This document shows positions 6,585-15,118 of a stretch of 64,000 bases of DNA, one piece after another. The stretch covers positions 1 through 64,000 of the forward strand of contig DATLRX010000057.1 of NCBI GenBank assembly GCA_035534435.1, in the 5' to 3' direction. How positions within the stretch are numbered: position 1 is the first letter of the stretch; every line of letters begins with the position of its first letter. The DNA comes from Palsa-851 sp035534435. GTDB taxonomy: Bacteria > Chloroflexota > Dormibacteria > Aeolococcales > Aeolococcaceae. Position numbers and translations under genes: made by a program. A model generated the notes under the pieces. The model saw only the letters and a program-made list of their open reading frames with translations. It made no database searches and was not told the DNA's origin.

Positions 6585-9260
6585 CCTGGGGTTGGCGTTG
6601 ATCGGCCCGAGCACGTCGGCGCCGGTGATCGGCAGCACGAACCCCGCTCCGTGGCGTTCGCGCTTTCGCGGCGCGTCCGACTCGACGAGCGCGCGCTCGA
6701 GCACCTCGCCGACGTACTCCACCGGCACCACGTCGATCGCGTCGAGGATCTCCCTGTCCACCTCGTACAGGTCACGCATGTTCTTCGCGGGAAGAATGAA
6801 CGTCTTCAATCCGGAACGGTGTGCGGCGAGCAGCTTGTCCTTGACGCCCCCGATGGGCAACACCTTGCCACGCAACGTGATCTCGCCCGTCATGGCGAGG
6901 TCGCGGCGGACGCGGCGGCCCGTCGCAACCGACACCATCGCGGTCGCCATGGTCACGCCCGCTGAGGGGCCATCCTTCGGGATGGCGCCGGCGGGGACGT
7001 GCACGTGGACGGCGTGCGTGTCAAAGAAGTCGCGCGGCGCGCCGTACTCGATCGCGTGGACTTTCGCCCACGACAGCGCGGCCTTCACCGACTCCTCCAT
7101 GACGCTTCCGAGCTGTCCCGTGAGGACGAGATCGGGCTTGGTCTCGATGGCCAGCGCCTCGACGGTGATGATGTCGCCACCGACCTCGCTGACGACGACC
7201 CCGGTGACGGCGCCGATCTCGTCCTGTTCCTGCGCCTCACCGTAGTCGTGACGGCGCGGGCCGAGGAGATCGGTGAGGTCGTCAGGCGTGATCACGATCG
7301 GTGGCGTCGCGCCGGCGGCGAGCTTTCTCGGGACCTTGCGCGCGACCTCGGCGATGGTTCGATCGAGCTGGCGAACACCCGCCTCGCGCGTGTACCCGTG
7401 GAGCATCGCGACGATGCTCTCGCGCGGGATCTCGAGCTCGCCGGCATCCAGCGAGTGCTGATCGAGCTGGCGCGGCACCAGGTGACGCTCCGCGATCTCG
7501 ACCTTCTCCTGCTCGGTGTAGCCGGTGATCCGGATGATCTCCATCCTGTCGCGCAGCGGGGCGCTGATCGTCTCCGTGATGTTCGCCGTCGTGATGAACA
7601 GCACCTGCGAGAGGTCATACGGCACCTCGAGGTAGTGGTCGCTGAACTCCCAGTTCTGCTCAGGGTCGAGGACCTCGAGCAGCGCCGCGGAGGGATCGCC
7701 GCGGAAGTCGGCTCCGACCTTGTCGATCTCATCGAGCATGATCACCGCATTCCGCGTGCCCGCGGTCCGCATCGACTGGATGATCCGCCCGGGCAGTGCA
7801 CCGATATACGTGCGCCGGTGCCCGCGAATCTCGGCCTCATCACGGATGCCGCCCAGCGACATGCGCACGAACTTGCGATCAAGCGCGCGCGCAATGGACC
7901 GTCCAAGCGAAGTCTTTCCGACACCGGGAGGTCCGACGAAACACAGGATGGGCGTCTGCAGAGTCCTTCGCTTCGCCTGCGCGAGTGCGGCGGGTCCTGT
8001 CGTCGCGGGGACCCCTCGCCGCTCTCCAGCCGGGTCTGACCCGTCCTGCGCTTCAGGAACGTCCTGCGGCTCGCCCGGCCTGCGATCGGCGCTGCCCCCC
8101 GCGCCGCCACCCGCCTCTTGCGTCGAGTCTTCGGTGGCGCCTGCCCCCGCGTCGACAGGACCCGCGCCCTCCGACAGGGCCTTAAGCCGAATGCGATCCC
8201 GAACGGCCAACCATTCCAGGATCCGGTCCTTCACCTTGGTCAGCCCGTAGTGGTCTTCGTCGAGAATCGCGGACGCGCGTTCGATGTCCAGGGTCTCGGC
8301 GGGCGGGTCGACCCACGGAAGATCCAGCAGCCAGTCGACCCAGGTGCGGACCATTCCCATCTCCGGCGACGCGCTCGGGATCTGTTCGAGGCGGTGCACC
8401 TCTTTGAGGACACGCGTCTTGACGTTCTCCGGCATACCGGCCTTCTCGACCCTGGTGGCGAGATCCTCGTCATCCTCACCCGCGTCGTCGAGCTCCGTCA
8501 GCTCCTTGCGGATCGCGCGCAACTGCTCGCGAAGGATGTGCTCGCGCTGCGAGTTGTTGATCGTCTTCTGAACGTCCTCGTGGATCTTCGTGCGCAACTG
8601 CGCAACCTCGACCTCGCGCGCGAGCAGCGGGATGAGGGTTCGCAGGCGGGCGATCGGATCGGTCTGCTGCAACAGCGCTACCCGGTCGTCGAAGTCGAAA
8701 TCGGGACAGGTGCTGGCGATGTCGGCGATCAGCTCCGGGTCTCCGGCACGCGCCATCGCGACAGCGGTGTCAGCACCGACCTGCGCGCCGGCGTTGACGT
8801 AGTCGGCGAAGAGCGATCGCACCGACCCGAAGAGCGCGTCAACCTCGGTGCCTTCAGTGATGTCTGCGGTGACCGGCGTGACCGTGGCAATCCACGCGTC
8901 GCCGGTTGCGTCGAAGGCATCGATGCGCACGCGCTCCTTCCCCTCGACGAGCGCATGAGCTCCCCCACCGGGAAGGCGCCGGAACGCGCCGACATGGGCG
9001 ATGACCGCGATCGTGTGCACATCGTCGAGCGACGCCTCGTCGCGAGCGGCGTCGCGCTGGATCGCGAGGACGACGCGACCGTCGCCGTTCACGGCGGCCT
9101 CCAGCGCCGCGACCGAGCGCGGACGCCCTGCTGCCAGCGGCGCGAGCTGAGACGGGAACACGACGTTGTCCCGCAGCGGCACCGCGGGGAGGGTCATGGA
9201 TGCCGGCGGCGGGGGTCCGGCAGCCGGCTCGTCGGGCGCGGAGAGCTCAGCTTCGGGCAT
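6582..9260 (-). CDS. lon: ATP-dependent protease Lon with a long linker insertion
   Basis: 892 aa. Order: N-terminal LON substrate domain (about 20-215), coiled-coil helical region, AAA+ ATPase (Walker A GPPGVGKT near 442, Walker B MLDEIDK, GDPSAALLEVLDPEQN), then the S16 protease with the Ser-Lys dyad (Ser about 766 in KDGPSAGVT, Lys about 809 in GGVKDKLLAA). It degrades misfolded and regulatory proteins in the cytosol. Between LEWLAVRDRIRLKALSEG and TPILCFVGPPG, where most Lon proteins have about 7 residues, there are about 80 extra Gly/Ala/Asp/Pro-rich residues. The ATG at 9260 follows a TATGCT -10 hexamer by 6 nt and a TTGACG -35. Confidence 0.95.
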   Translation of the reverse strand: MPEAELSAPDEPAAGPPPPASMTLPAVPLRDNVVFPSQLAPLAAGRPRSVAALEAAVNGDGRVVLAIQRDAARDEASLDDVHTIAVIAHVGAFRRLPGGGAHALVEGKERVRIDAFDATGDAWIATVTPVTADITEGTEVDALFGSVRSLFADYVNAGAQVGADTAVAMARAGDPELIADIASTCPDFDFDDRVALLQQTDPIARLRTLIPLLAREVEVAQLRTKIHEDVQKTINNSQREHILREQLRAIRKELTELDDAGEDDEDLATRVEKAGMPENVKTRVLKEVHRLEQIPSASPEMGMVRTWVDWLLDLPWVDPPAETLDIERASAILDEDHYGLTKVKDRILEWLAVRDRIRLKALSEGAGPVDAGAGATEDSTQEAGGGAGGSADRRPGEPQDVPEAQDGSDPAGERRGVPATTGPAALAQAKRRTLQTPILCFVGPPGVGKTSLGRSIARALDRKFVRMSLGGIRDEAEIRGHRRTYIGALPGRIIQSMRTAGTRNAVIMLDEIDKVGADFRGDPSAALLEVLDPEQNWEFSDHYLEVPYDLSQVLFITTANITETISAPLRDRMEIIRITGYTEQEKVEIAERHLVPRQLDQHSLDAGELEIPRESIVAMLHGYTREAGVRQLDRTIAEVARKVPRKLAAGATPPIVITPDDLTDLLGPRRHDYGEAQEQDEIGAVTGVVVSEVGGDIITVEALAIETKPDLVLTGQLGSVMEESVKAALSWAKVHAIEYGAPRDFFDTHAVHVHVPAGAIPKDGPSAGVTMATAMVSVATGRRVRRDLAMTGEITLRGKVLPIGGVKDKLLAAHRSGLKTFILPAKNMRDLYEVDREILDAIDVVPVEYVGEVLERALVESDAPRKRERHGAGFVLPITGADVLGPINANPR

Positions 9261-9266
9261 TGAACG

Positions 9267-9293
9267 AGCATAGCCGGGGCTCCGCGCCGTCAA
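9267..9293 (-). promoter_or_regulatory. lon promoter (leaderless)
   Basis: On the minus strand, TTGACG (9288-9293), a 15-nt spacer and TATGCT (9267-9272), with the lon ATG 6 nt further on. It overlaps the end of the upstream PLD gene. No HspR/HAIR-type operator is visible. Confidence 0.5.
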
Positions 9294-10318
9294 ACGTCGA
9301 GTCCCACTCCCGTCGCCCAGTCGCGATGCCACGCACCGGAGTAGTACGCGGCGGCAGCGGGGTGGGCGATGTGGAGTGCCGTCTCCCAGTTCGCGCCAAG
9401 CCCGGCCGAGCTCCAGTTCGCGGACGAGACCAGCACGGAGCCGTCGATCACGGCACCCTTGGCATGTCCTGACGTGGACCGCGCCGGATCCATGCGGCGG
9501 ATCTCGAACGGCACCGTCCCCAGGAGTCGCGCATCGACGCGTTCAGGAACACCGCCGAGCAGCAGCGCGCAGTCGACCCCGCGATCGGAGGCGTCCGCCA
9601 TGAGGTCGAGAAGGCGGCGCACCGGTGGCTCGCCGGGACGCACATACGGAACGGTCACCAGCGCAGAGCGTCGGGCGTCGATGAGCATCGACGCCTGCGC
9701 CGCGGCGATGGCGCACCCACCCGTGATGAGACGCAGCCTCCGGGTCCCGACGCGCGCGGTGATCGGCGCGAATTGCGGGGTGGGCGCCCCGACAACCGGG
9801 ACCGTGGCCGTGGCACGGCCCGACCAGTTCTCAGGAGGGCGTCGCGCGATGTCCCACCGTGCGTCGAACGCGCGGCGAGCATCGCGCTCGAGCGTTTGCG
9901 AGCCTGATGCGGCCGCCCACCACTCGCGCGTGCCGGAGAGCGGCGTCGCGATGGGAGGAAAGCGAAGATGGCGGTCACGCGGCGCGTCCCGCCAGATGAG
10001 GTTGCCCGTGCCGACGGCGACGGTCCCGTCGATCAGCAGCACCTTCCCGTGCGAGGCGTGACCCTGACCGCCCGCGACACGACACCGGCCGCCGGCGGCG
10101 ATCAGCCCACGCGCCGTCGCGGCGTTGCCGTCGGAGGCGTGCGCGTCGAGCATGAGACGCACGCGCACCCCGCGTCGCGCCGCGCGCACGAGCTCCCATC
10201 GGTACGAGGGACCGACCTCGTAGAGCGCGGCATCGATGCGCACGCGCGCATCACGCAGCAGCCGCGAGAGCAGCGTTCCCGCGGCGTCCGGTCCGAGCGC
10301 GCACGTCAGCGATGTCAC
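9290..10318 (-). CDS. phospholipase D-like (HKD) protein
   Basis: 342 aa with two PLD half-sites: HGKVLLID (first HxKxxxxD) and HAKGAVID (second), each followed by a GTGN or SSAN turn. This is the duplicated fold of the PLD superfamily (phospholipases, cardiolipin synthase, some nucleases). No transmembrane helices as in typical cardiolipin synthases, and no clear signal peptide. The start is a GTG at 10318 without a good Shine-Dalgarno site. Upstream of lon on the same strand. Substrate (phospholipid or nucleic acid) is open. Confidence 0.82.
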   Translation of the reverse strand: MTSLTCALGPDAAGTLLSRLLRDARVRIDAALYEVGPSYRWELVRAARRGVRVRLMLDAHASDGNAATARGLIAAGGRCRVAGGQGHASHGKVLLIDGTVAVGTGNLIWRDAPRDRHLRFPPIATPLSGTREWWAAASGSQTLERDARRAFDARWDIARRPPENWSGRATATVPVVGAPTPQFAPITARVGTRRLRLITGGCAIAAAQASMLIDARRSALVTVPYVRPGEPPVRRLLDLMADASDRGVDCALLLGGVPERVDARLLGTVPFEIRRMDPARSTSGHAKGAVIDGSVLVSSANWSSAGLGANWETALHIAHPAAAAYYSGAWHRDWATGVGLDV

Positions 10319-10408
10319 GCAAGCGACAGCGTGCGGAAGCCCACAACCCGATCGTGGGAGCGGGGCACGCCCACGCGGCGGACGTTGAGGTCCGCCGACG
10401 CTCGGCTC

Positions 10409-10939
10409 CTACGCGGTCGCCGGTCCCTGCTGCGTCAGCTTCGACAGCCGCTGCAGCTCCACGTGGTGCTGCTTGACGTTTGCGATGACGTCGTTGAGCA
10501 CGGTGTCCTGGGCCTGCAGATGCTGCTGCAGTTGCAGGCATTCGCTGAGGATCGCCTCCGCGTCCTTGTACGTCTGCTCCGAGCGCTTGTCGGCGGCCTT
10601 CCCCTGAATGTTCTGGCCGACGATGATGATCGGCAGCAACACCAACTGAATGAAGGTCTGGGCGATCCACGCGACGATGACGATCGCCTGACCGCTGCTG
10701 ATCGCCGAGGGAAGGCTGATCAGAGCGAGCAGCGTGAAGATATACGCGCACCACATCGTGCCGACCACGGCGGTGATGATCAGCGCGACCTTGCCGTTGA
10801 CGCCGACGCGCTCGTCATCGACCTTGACGGGCTTGTCATGCTGGCGCTGCGCGATGCGCGGATGCGGAATGTGCTGGAACAGCTCCTCGACCCTGGGGAT
10901 CGTGGTCACCGGCGCCGGCTGGGCGGGTTGGTCCGTCAT
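10409..10939 (-). CDS. small two-TM membrane protein, DUF1003-like
   Basis: 176 aa. A soluble N-terminus is followed by two membrane helices (about 49-72 and 80-104). Then comes VGQNIQGKAADKRSEQTYKD and a long amphipathic helix to the C-terminus. The hairpin plus the polar QN-x-Q...ADKR segment resembles DUF1003 membrane proteins; the match is by shape and is weak. The ATG at 10939 has a good AGGAGA Shine-Dalgarno site about 8 nt upstream. Function unknown. Confidence 0.65.
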   Translation of the reverse strand: MTDQPAQPAPVTTIPRVEELFQHIPHPRIAQRQHDKPVKVDDERVGVNGKVALIITAVVGTMWCAYIFTLLALISLPSAISSGQAIVIVAWIAQTFIQLVLLPIIIVGQNIQGKAADKRSEQTYKDAEAILSECLQLQQHLQAQDTVLNDVIANVKQHHVELQRLSKLTQQGPATA

Positions 10940-11027
10940 CGCGCGTTCTCCTGAAACTGGGTGCTCGGAGGTGGCACCCAATTGCGCGGTATCGTGAACG
11001 ATGCGAACGGCGTTGAGTGCGCTCGGG

Positions 11028-11729
11028 TCAGGCCCGCCGGCGCAGCATCGCCGGTGGTCGTGACCGCCGCAGGCTCCATGCGGGCTGCCGTTCGACGAAT
11101 TCGTACATCGCGGCAGGCCGCCCCGCGCCACCCTTCGACACCATTCCGGTCGCGCGGACGAGGCCGGACTGCTCGAGCTCGCGGCGAAAGTTCGACGGCT
11201 CGTAGGTCACGCCGCTGATGGCCTCGAACACCCGTCGCGCCCGGGGCATCGTGAAGCGCTCCGGCAGCAGGCCCACCGCAATGTTCGACCACCAGAGCTT
11301 GCCGCGCAGTCGCTCGACGGCGTCGACGACGATGCGCGCATGGTCGAAGCCGAGCGGCGGCAGGGCGTCGACAGGCTCCCATCGCGCGCTCGACTCGTCG
11401 GCTCGAAGCACCGCCGCATCGATGAGCGCCAGGTACGCGACTGTCGGGATCCAGCCGCGAGGATCGCGCTCGGGGTCCGCATACGTCTCGAGCTGCTCGA
11501 GGTAGACGGCGCCAACCCCTGTCTTCTCCGTCAGCTTCCGCTGCGCCGTCTCCTCGGGGCGCTCGCTCGGGCTCATGAAGCCTCCGGGGAGCACCCAGGT
11601 CCCCTCGAACGGCGCCTCCGTGCGCTGCACGAGCAGGACGTGGAGGCGCCCGGACAGTGGGGCGAGCACGACGGGCACCGCCGACATCCCGGCGGGAGCC
11701 GGGAAGCCCGAGGAGTTGACCGCCGACAT
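11028..11729 (-). CDS. NrtR-like transcriptional regulator (degenerate Nudix domain plus winged helix)
   Basis: 233 aa from the ATG at 11729. The Nudix domain (WVLPGGFM, then the box region) is joined to a C-terminal winged helix (RRVFEAISGVTYEPSNFRRE ... GAGRPAAMYEF). In the Nudix box the catalytic REUxEE is replaced by RKLTEK, as in NrtR-type sensors that bind but barely hydrolyse nucleotides. NrtR regulators sense ADP-ribose or NAD-related ligands. Start alternatives are ATGs at 11765 and 11687; none has a clear Shine-Dalgarno site. It diverges from the MDMPI-TlpA-Grx/TrxR operon, a plausible target. The C-terminal tail is arginine-rich. Confidence 0.8.
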   Translation of the reverse strand: MSAVNSSGFPAPAGMSAVPVVLAPLSGRLHVLLVQRTEAPFEGTWVLPGGFMSPSERPEETAQRKLTEKTGVGAVYLEQLETYADPERDPRGWIPTVAYLALIDAAVLRADESSARWEPVDALPPLGFDHARIVVDAVERLRGKLWWSNIAVGLLPERFTMPRARRVFEAISGVTYEPSNFRRELEQSGLVRATGMVSKGGAGRPAAMYEFVERQPAWSLRRSRPPAMLRRRA

Positions 11730-11788
11730 CGCGGTGGAGCGGCCGGCATCGGAGCGTGCTGGCATCGCGATCGATTGTGGCGACGCGC

Positions 11789-11794
11789 TAGGCT
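11789..11794 (+). promoter_or_regulatory. -10 element for the MDMPI redox operon
   Basis: TAGGCT, 8 nt before the ATG at 11803, predicting a leader of about 1-2 nt. The same hexamer occurs before the WYL regulator gene. Confidence 0.45.
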
Positions 11795-11802
11795 GCATTG
11801 CC

Positions 11803-12630
11803 ATGGAGTCCGGGAGCATCACCACCGCGGACGGCTTTCGGGCCGCCTACGCGGAGATCTTCACCGACGTCTACGCGCTGACCGCGGACCTCGATGATCA
11901 CCGTGCTCTCGGCATCACCGGCTGTCCGGGCTGGACGGTCCGTGACCACGTCGCGCACATCGTCGACCTCGAGGGCCTTCTCGTCGGTCGCGAGCGTCCG
12001 AACCACAGCATCCCCGACGGGCTCTCGTACATCCGGAACGAGCCCGGTGAGTTCATGGAGATCGGGGTGGACGCGCGCCGGGGCATGCCGTACCACGAGC
12101 TGATCGCGGAATACCGGGATGTCACCAGGGAGCGGCTCGCGCGCCTCGACGACCTGGACGACTCGCAGCTCGACGAGATGGGGCAGGGCTTCTTCGGGCA
12201 GGGGAAGCGCCGATCCCTGCTCGGCATCCGCGTCTTCGACCTCTGGTCCCACGAGCAGGACATCCGCCGGGCCCTCGGTGAGCCCGGCGGCTTCGGTGGT
12301 ATCCCCGCTGCCCACAGCCGCGAACGCATGATGACGGGCGCCGGCGCGAAGCTCCAGGAACGCCTCGAGCCCGCCGCCGGCACCTCCGTGGTCTTCGACA
12401 TCACGGGCATCGGCGGGGCCCGGCGGGCGATCGTGTTCGACGGAGAGCGCGGACGGTCCGGCATGGACCTCCCTGAGATCCCCACCGCGACGCTGCGCCT
12501 CGACCTGAACACGCTGACGGTGCTGGCGTGCGGCCGTTCCGACGATCCGCTGGCGAGCTCGCGCGTTGTTGTCGAGGGTGTCCAAAACCTGGGACGGCGC
12601 GTGCTCGAGGACCTGTCGTTCACACCGTGA
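11803..12630 (+). CDS. maleylpyruvate isomerase N-terminal (MDMPI/DinB-like) family protein
   Basis: 275 aa. The N-terminal four-helix domain carries CPGWTVRDHVAHIVDLEGLL, the TVxDHVAHI signature of MDMPI_N / TIGR03083 proteins. A C-terminal alpha/beta domain resembles the SCP2-like partner domain. Founding members are mycothiol-dependent maleylpyruvate isomerases; most others are of unknown role but tied to low-molecular-weight thiols. It heads an operon whose next genes are a TlpA-like lipoprotein (4-bp GTGA overlap) and a glutaredoxin-TrxR fusion, which supports a thiol-linked role. It has a TAGGCT -10 hexamer and no Shine-Dalgarno site. Confidence 0.82.
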   Translation: MESGSITTADGFRAAYAEIFTDVYALTADLDDHRALGITGCPGWTVRDHVAHIVDLEGLLVGRERPNHSIPDGLSYIRNEPGEFMEIGVDARRGMPYHELIAEYRDVTRERLARLDDLDDSQLDEMGQGFFGQGKRRSLLGIRVFDLWSHEQDIRRALGEPGGFGGIPAAHSRERMMTGAGAKLQERLEPAAGTSVVFDITGIGGARRAIVFDGERGRSGMDLPEIPTATLRLDLNTLTVLACGRSDDPLASSRVVVEGVQNLGRRVLEDLSFTP

Positions 12631-13151
12631 CGCGCACCATCCGGCGTCTTGCGGCGGTCATGACACTCGGGGCGACACTGGTGCTCGCCGGCTGCGGTCT
12701 GCAGCAATCGGACTCGTCGGTGCCGAACGGAGGGCTCCCGGGAATCAGCGGGCCGGCAACGCCGATCAGCGCAGTCACGCTGTCCGGCACGCCGTTCGCC
12801 TGGTCGTCCACACACGGACATGTCGTCGTCCTCGACTTCTGGGGCTCGTGGTGCGGACCGTGCAATGCCGAGCAGCCGCAACTCAATCAGATTGCCGCGC
12901 AATGGATGCCCAAAGGTGTGGTCTTCCTCGGCGTGGACGTGAACGACACGACCCCCAACGGTGCGGCCTTCGAGCGTACCTACAACGTGCCGTATCCCAG
13001 CGTCAGCGATGCCAGCGAGGTCATCGAGTCCGAGTACAACGTCCCCGCGCCACCGACCGTGGTCATCGTGGACGCGCAGGGCAACATCGTCGACCACTTC
13101 CTCGGCACGGTCACCGGCCTGAGCGCCGACCTGAGCCGGCTCACCGCATGA
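12627..13151 (+). CDS. TlpA/ResA-like thioredoxin-fold lipoprotein
   Basis: 174 aa. An N-terminal signal peptide ends in the lipobox LVLAGC. A thioredoxin fold with active-site WGSWCGPCN follows, and the cis-Pro loop is in APPTVVIVD. It probably sits on the outer face of the membrane and reduces or isomerises exported disulfides, as TlpA and ResA do in cytochrome maturation. The GTG start overlaps the previous stop (GTGA at 12627-12630), and its own TGA overlaps the next ATG. No cytochrome c maturation genes are near. Confidence 0.88.
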   Translation: MTRTIRRLAAVMTLGATLVLAGCGLQQSDSSVPNGGLPGISGPATPISAVTLSGTPFAWSSTHGHVVVLDFWGSWCGPCNAEQPQLNQIAAQWMPKGVVFLGVDVNDTTPNGAAFERTYNVPYPSVSDASEVIESEYNVPAPPTVVIVDAQGNIVDHFLGTVTGLSADLSRLTA

Positions 13152-14362
13152 CGCAGATCACCGTGTACGGCGCACCCTGGTGCCCGGACTGCAAGCGCGC
13201 GAAACGATTCCTCGCGGAGCAGCGCATCGCCTACGACTGGGTCGATATCGACGAGGACGCCGGCGGTCTGGCACACGTCGAGGAGCTGCAGAAGGGCGGC
13301 AGGTCGATCCCGACGATCGTGTTCGACGGCACGGACGTCCTCATCGAGCCCACCAACGAGGACCTCGCTCGCAAGCTCGGGCTGACGCTCGAGGCCAAAC
13401 GCGAGTGCTACGACCTCGCGATCGTCGGTGGCGGGCCCGCCGGACTGGCGGCGGCGATCTACGCGGCGCGCGAAGGCATCGACGCCGTGGTGGTCGAGCG
13501 CAGCGGACTCGGCGGGCAGGCCGGCGTCACCGAGCGGATCGACAACTACCCCGGGTTCCCCGACGGCGTCGGCGGCGCCGACCTGGCCGAGCGGTTCATC
13601 GCGCAGGCGCGCCGCTACGAGGTGGAGCTGCTCAGCGCGGTGAGCGTCGAGCGCATCACCGCCGAGGGTTCGGAGGCGGGCGACGTCTGCCTCCGCCTGG
13701 CGAACGGGCAGGAGATCGAGGCGCACGCCGCGCTCATCGCGACGGGCTCCTCGTACCGGCGGCTGGGCATCCCCGGGGAGGACGACCTCATCGGCGCCGG
13801 GGTGCATTTCTGCGCAACGTGCGACGGCCCGTTCTATCGCGGCGCAGACGAGCTCCTCGTCATCGGCGGCGGCAACTCAGCGCTCGAGGAGGGGCTCTTT
13901 CTCACGAAGTTCGCCAAGCGTGTGCGCATCGTGCAGCGCGACCCTGAGCTCACCGCATCACGCCTGCTGCAGGACAAGATCGACCACGACAAGCGGTTCG
14001 TCGTGCACCGCAACACCGAGGTCGTGGAGCTCACCGGCAAGGGCAAGCTCGAGTCGGTCCGCCTCCGCGATCGCGACACGGGAGCGGAAGAGGTCGTGCA
14101 GCCGCGGGCCGCGTTCGTCTTCATCGGGCTCGACCCCAACACGTCGTTCCTGAAGGGCAGCGTCGATCTCGACGCTCGCGGGTTCGTCGACGACAAGGGC
14201 GGCTTCCGCACATCCCTTCCCGGCGTCTTCGTCGCGGGCGATGTCCGGCGCGGGTCGACGAAGCAACTCGGATCAGCCGTGGGCGACGGCATCGCCGCGT
14301 TGATCGCGATCCGCGAATACCTCCAGGAGCACCACGAGGTCGCCCGTCACCCCGAGGATTGA
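13148..14362 (+). CDS. glutaredoxin (mycoredoxin-like)-thioredoxin reductase fusion
   Basis: 404 aa. Residues 1-80 are a glutaredoxin domain with redox pair WCPDC and the GRSIPTIVF cis-Pro loop. Residues about 85-400 are a complete thioredoxin reductase: FAD-binding VGGGPAGLAAAIYAA, redox pair CATCDGPF, NADPH-binding GGGNSALEEG, and C-terminal VFVAGDVRRG. The fusion would pass electrons from NADPH through FAD and the CATC pair to its own glutaredoxin domain. Coupled by ATGA to the TlpA-like gene. Whether the partner is mycothiol, glutathione-like thiol or protein disulfides is not shown. Confidence 0.92.
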   Translation: MTQITVYGAPWCPDCKRAKRFLAEQRIAYDWVDIDEDAGGLAHVEELQKGGRSIPTIVFDGTDVLIEPTNEDLARKLGLTLEAKRECYDLAIVGGGPAGLAAAIYAAREGIDAVVVERSGLGGQAGVTERIDNYPGFPDGVGGADLAERFIAQARRYEVELLSAVSVERITAEGSEAGDVCLRLANGQEIEAHAALIATGSSYRRLGIPGEDDLIGAGVHFCATCDGPFYRGADELLVIGGGNSALEEGLFLTKFAKRVRIVQRDPELTASRLLQDKIDHDKRFVVHRNTEVVELTGKGKLESVRLRDRDTGAEEVVQPRAAFVFIGLDPNTSFLKGSVDLDARGFVDDKGGFRTSLPGVFVAGDVRRGSTKQLGSAVGDGIAALIAIREYLQEHHEVARHPED

Positions 14363-14401
14363 CGGCGACAGATTGCGCGATGCTATAGTGCGCTGCGCAA
14401 T
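14359..14401 (+). promoter_or_regulatory. padR promoter with palindromic operator
   Basis: -35 TTGACG (14359-14364), a 19-nt spacer and -10 TATAGT (14384-14389). The -10 is framed by a perfect 7-bp inverted repeat: ATTGCGC (14372-14378) and GCGCAAT (14395-14401), ending at the ATG of the PadR gene. A regulator bound there would block RNA polymerase, so autorepression by PadR is likely. Confidence 0.65.
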
Positions 14402-15118
14402 ATGGAAATCCGCACACGACCCAAGGACATGGTGGCCCTGACCACGCTCAGCTTCCTGAGCGAGGGACCGTGCCACCCCTATGAGATCCAGCGGATGCTC
14501 CGCGAGCGCCACAAGTCGTACGCGGTCGGCAAGACACGGGCCCTTTACAGGGCGATCGAGGAGCTCGAGGCCGTTGGCTACATCGAGTCCGTCGAGACCA
14601 GCCGCGAGGGCCGCAGGCCGGAGCGGACGGTGTACCGCATCACCCCGGAGGGCCGCGAGGAGCTGGAGAACTGGCTCGCCGACGTGCTGGCAGCTCCCGT
14701 GGACGAGACCCCGGTCTTCAGCATCGCCGTCGGGCTGCTCGGGTACATCACCCAGGAGCGTGCCGAGAGTGCCCTGGCCATGCGCCTCGTCAGCCTCAGG
14801 GCGAGGCTCGTCGCCCTCGAAGCCACCCTGAAGCTCGCCCAGGACGACCTCGGGCTCCCGCGCCTCGTCCTGCTCGAGCTCGAGCACGCCATGGCACTCG
14901 CCGCCGCGGAGATGGACTGGGTCCGCCGGCTCCTCGGCGAGATGCAGTCAGGCGTCCTGGTCTGGAACGACGAGATCCTCAGAGCCCATTTCGAAACCAT
15001 GCACGCCGCTGAAGCCCGCAGGCGGAACAGCCGCGAAACAGCGCATCTCGCCACGCTGCCGCGTCCCGCGGACCGGCGCGAGCCCCAATCACCTGCCAAC
15101 CGGGAGGAGACGCGATGA
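14402..15118 (+). CDS. PadR-family transcriptional regulator
   Basis: 238 aa. An N-terminal winged helix (LTTLSFLSEGPCHPYEIQRM ... ALYRAIEELEAVGYIE ... YRITPEGREELENWL) is followed by a helical dimerisation domain, the PadR-s1 plus Vir_act_alpha_C layout. Its TGA overlaps the ATG of the DrrA-like ATPase gene (15115-15118), so it heads the exporter operon, the usual context of LmrR/PadR drug-sensing repressors. Its promoter carries a palindrome. Inducer unknown. Confidence 0.9.
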   Translation: MEIRTRPKDMVALTTLSFLSEGPCHPYEIQRMLRERHKSYAVGKTRALYRAIEELEAVGYIESVETSREGRRPERTVYRITPEGREELENWLADVLAAPVDETPVFSIAVGLLGYITQERAESALAMRLVSLRARLVALEATLKLAQDDLGLPRLVLLELEHAMALAAAEMDWVRRLLGEMQSGVLVWNDEILRAHFETMHAAEARRRNSRETAHLATLPRPADRREPQSPANREETR

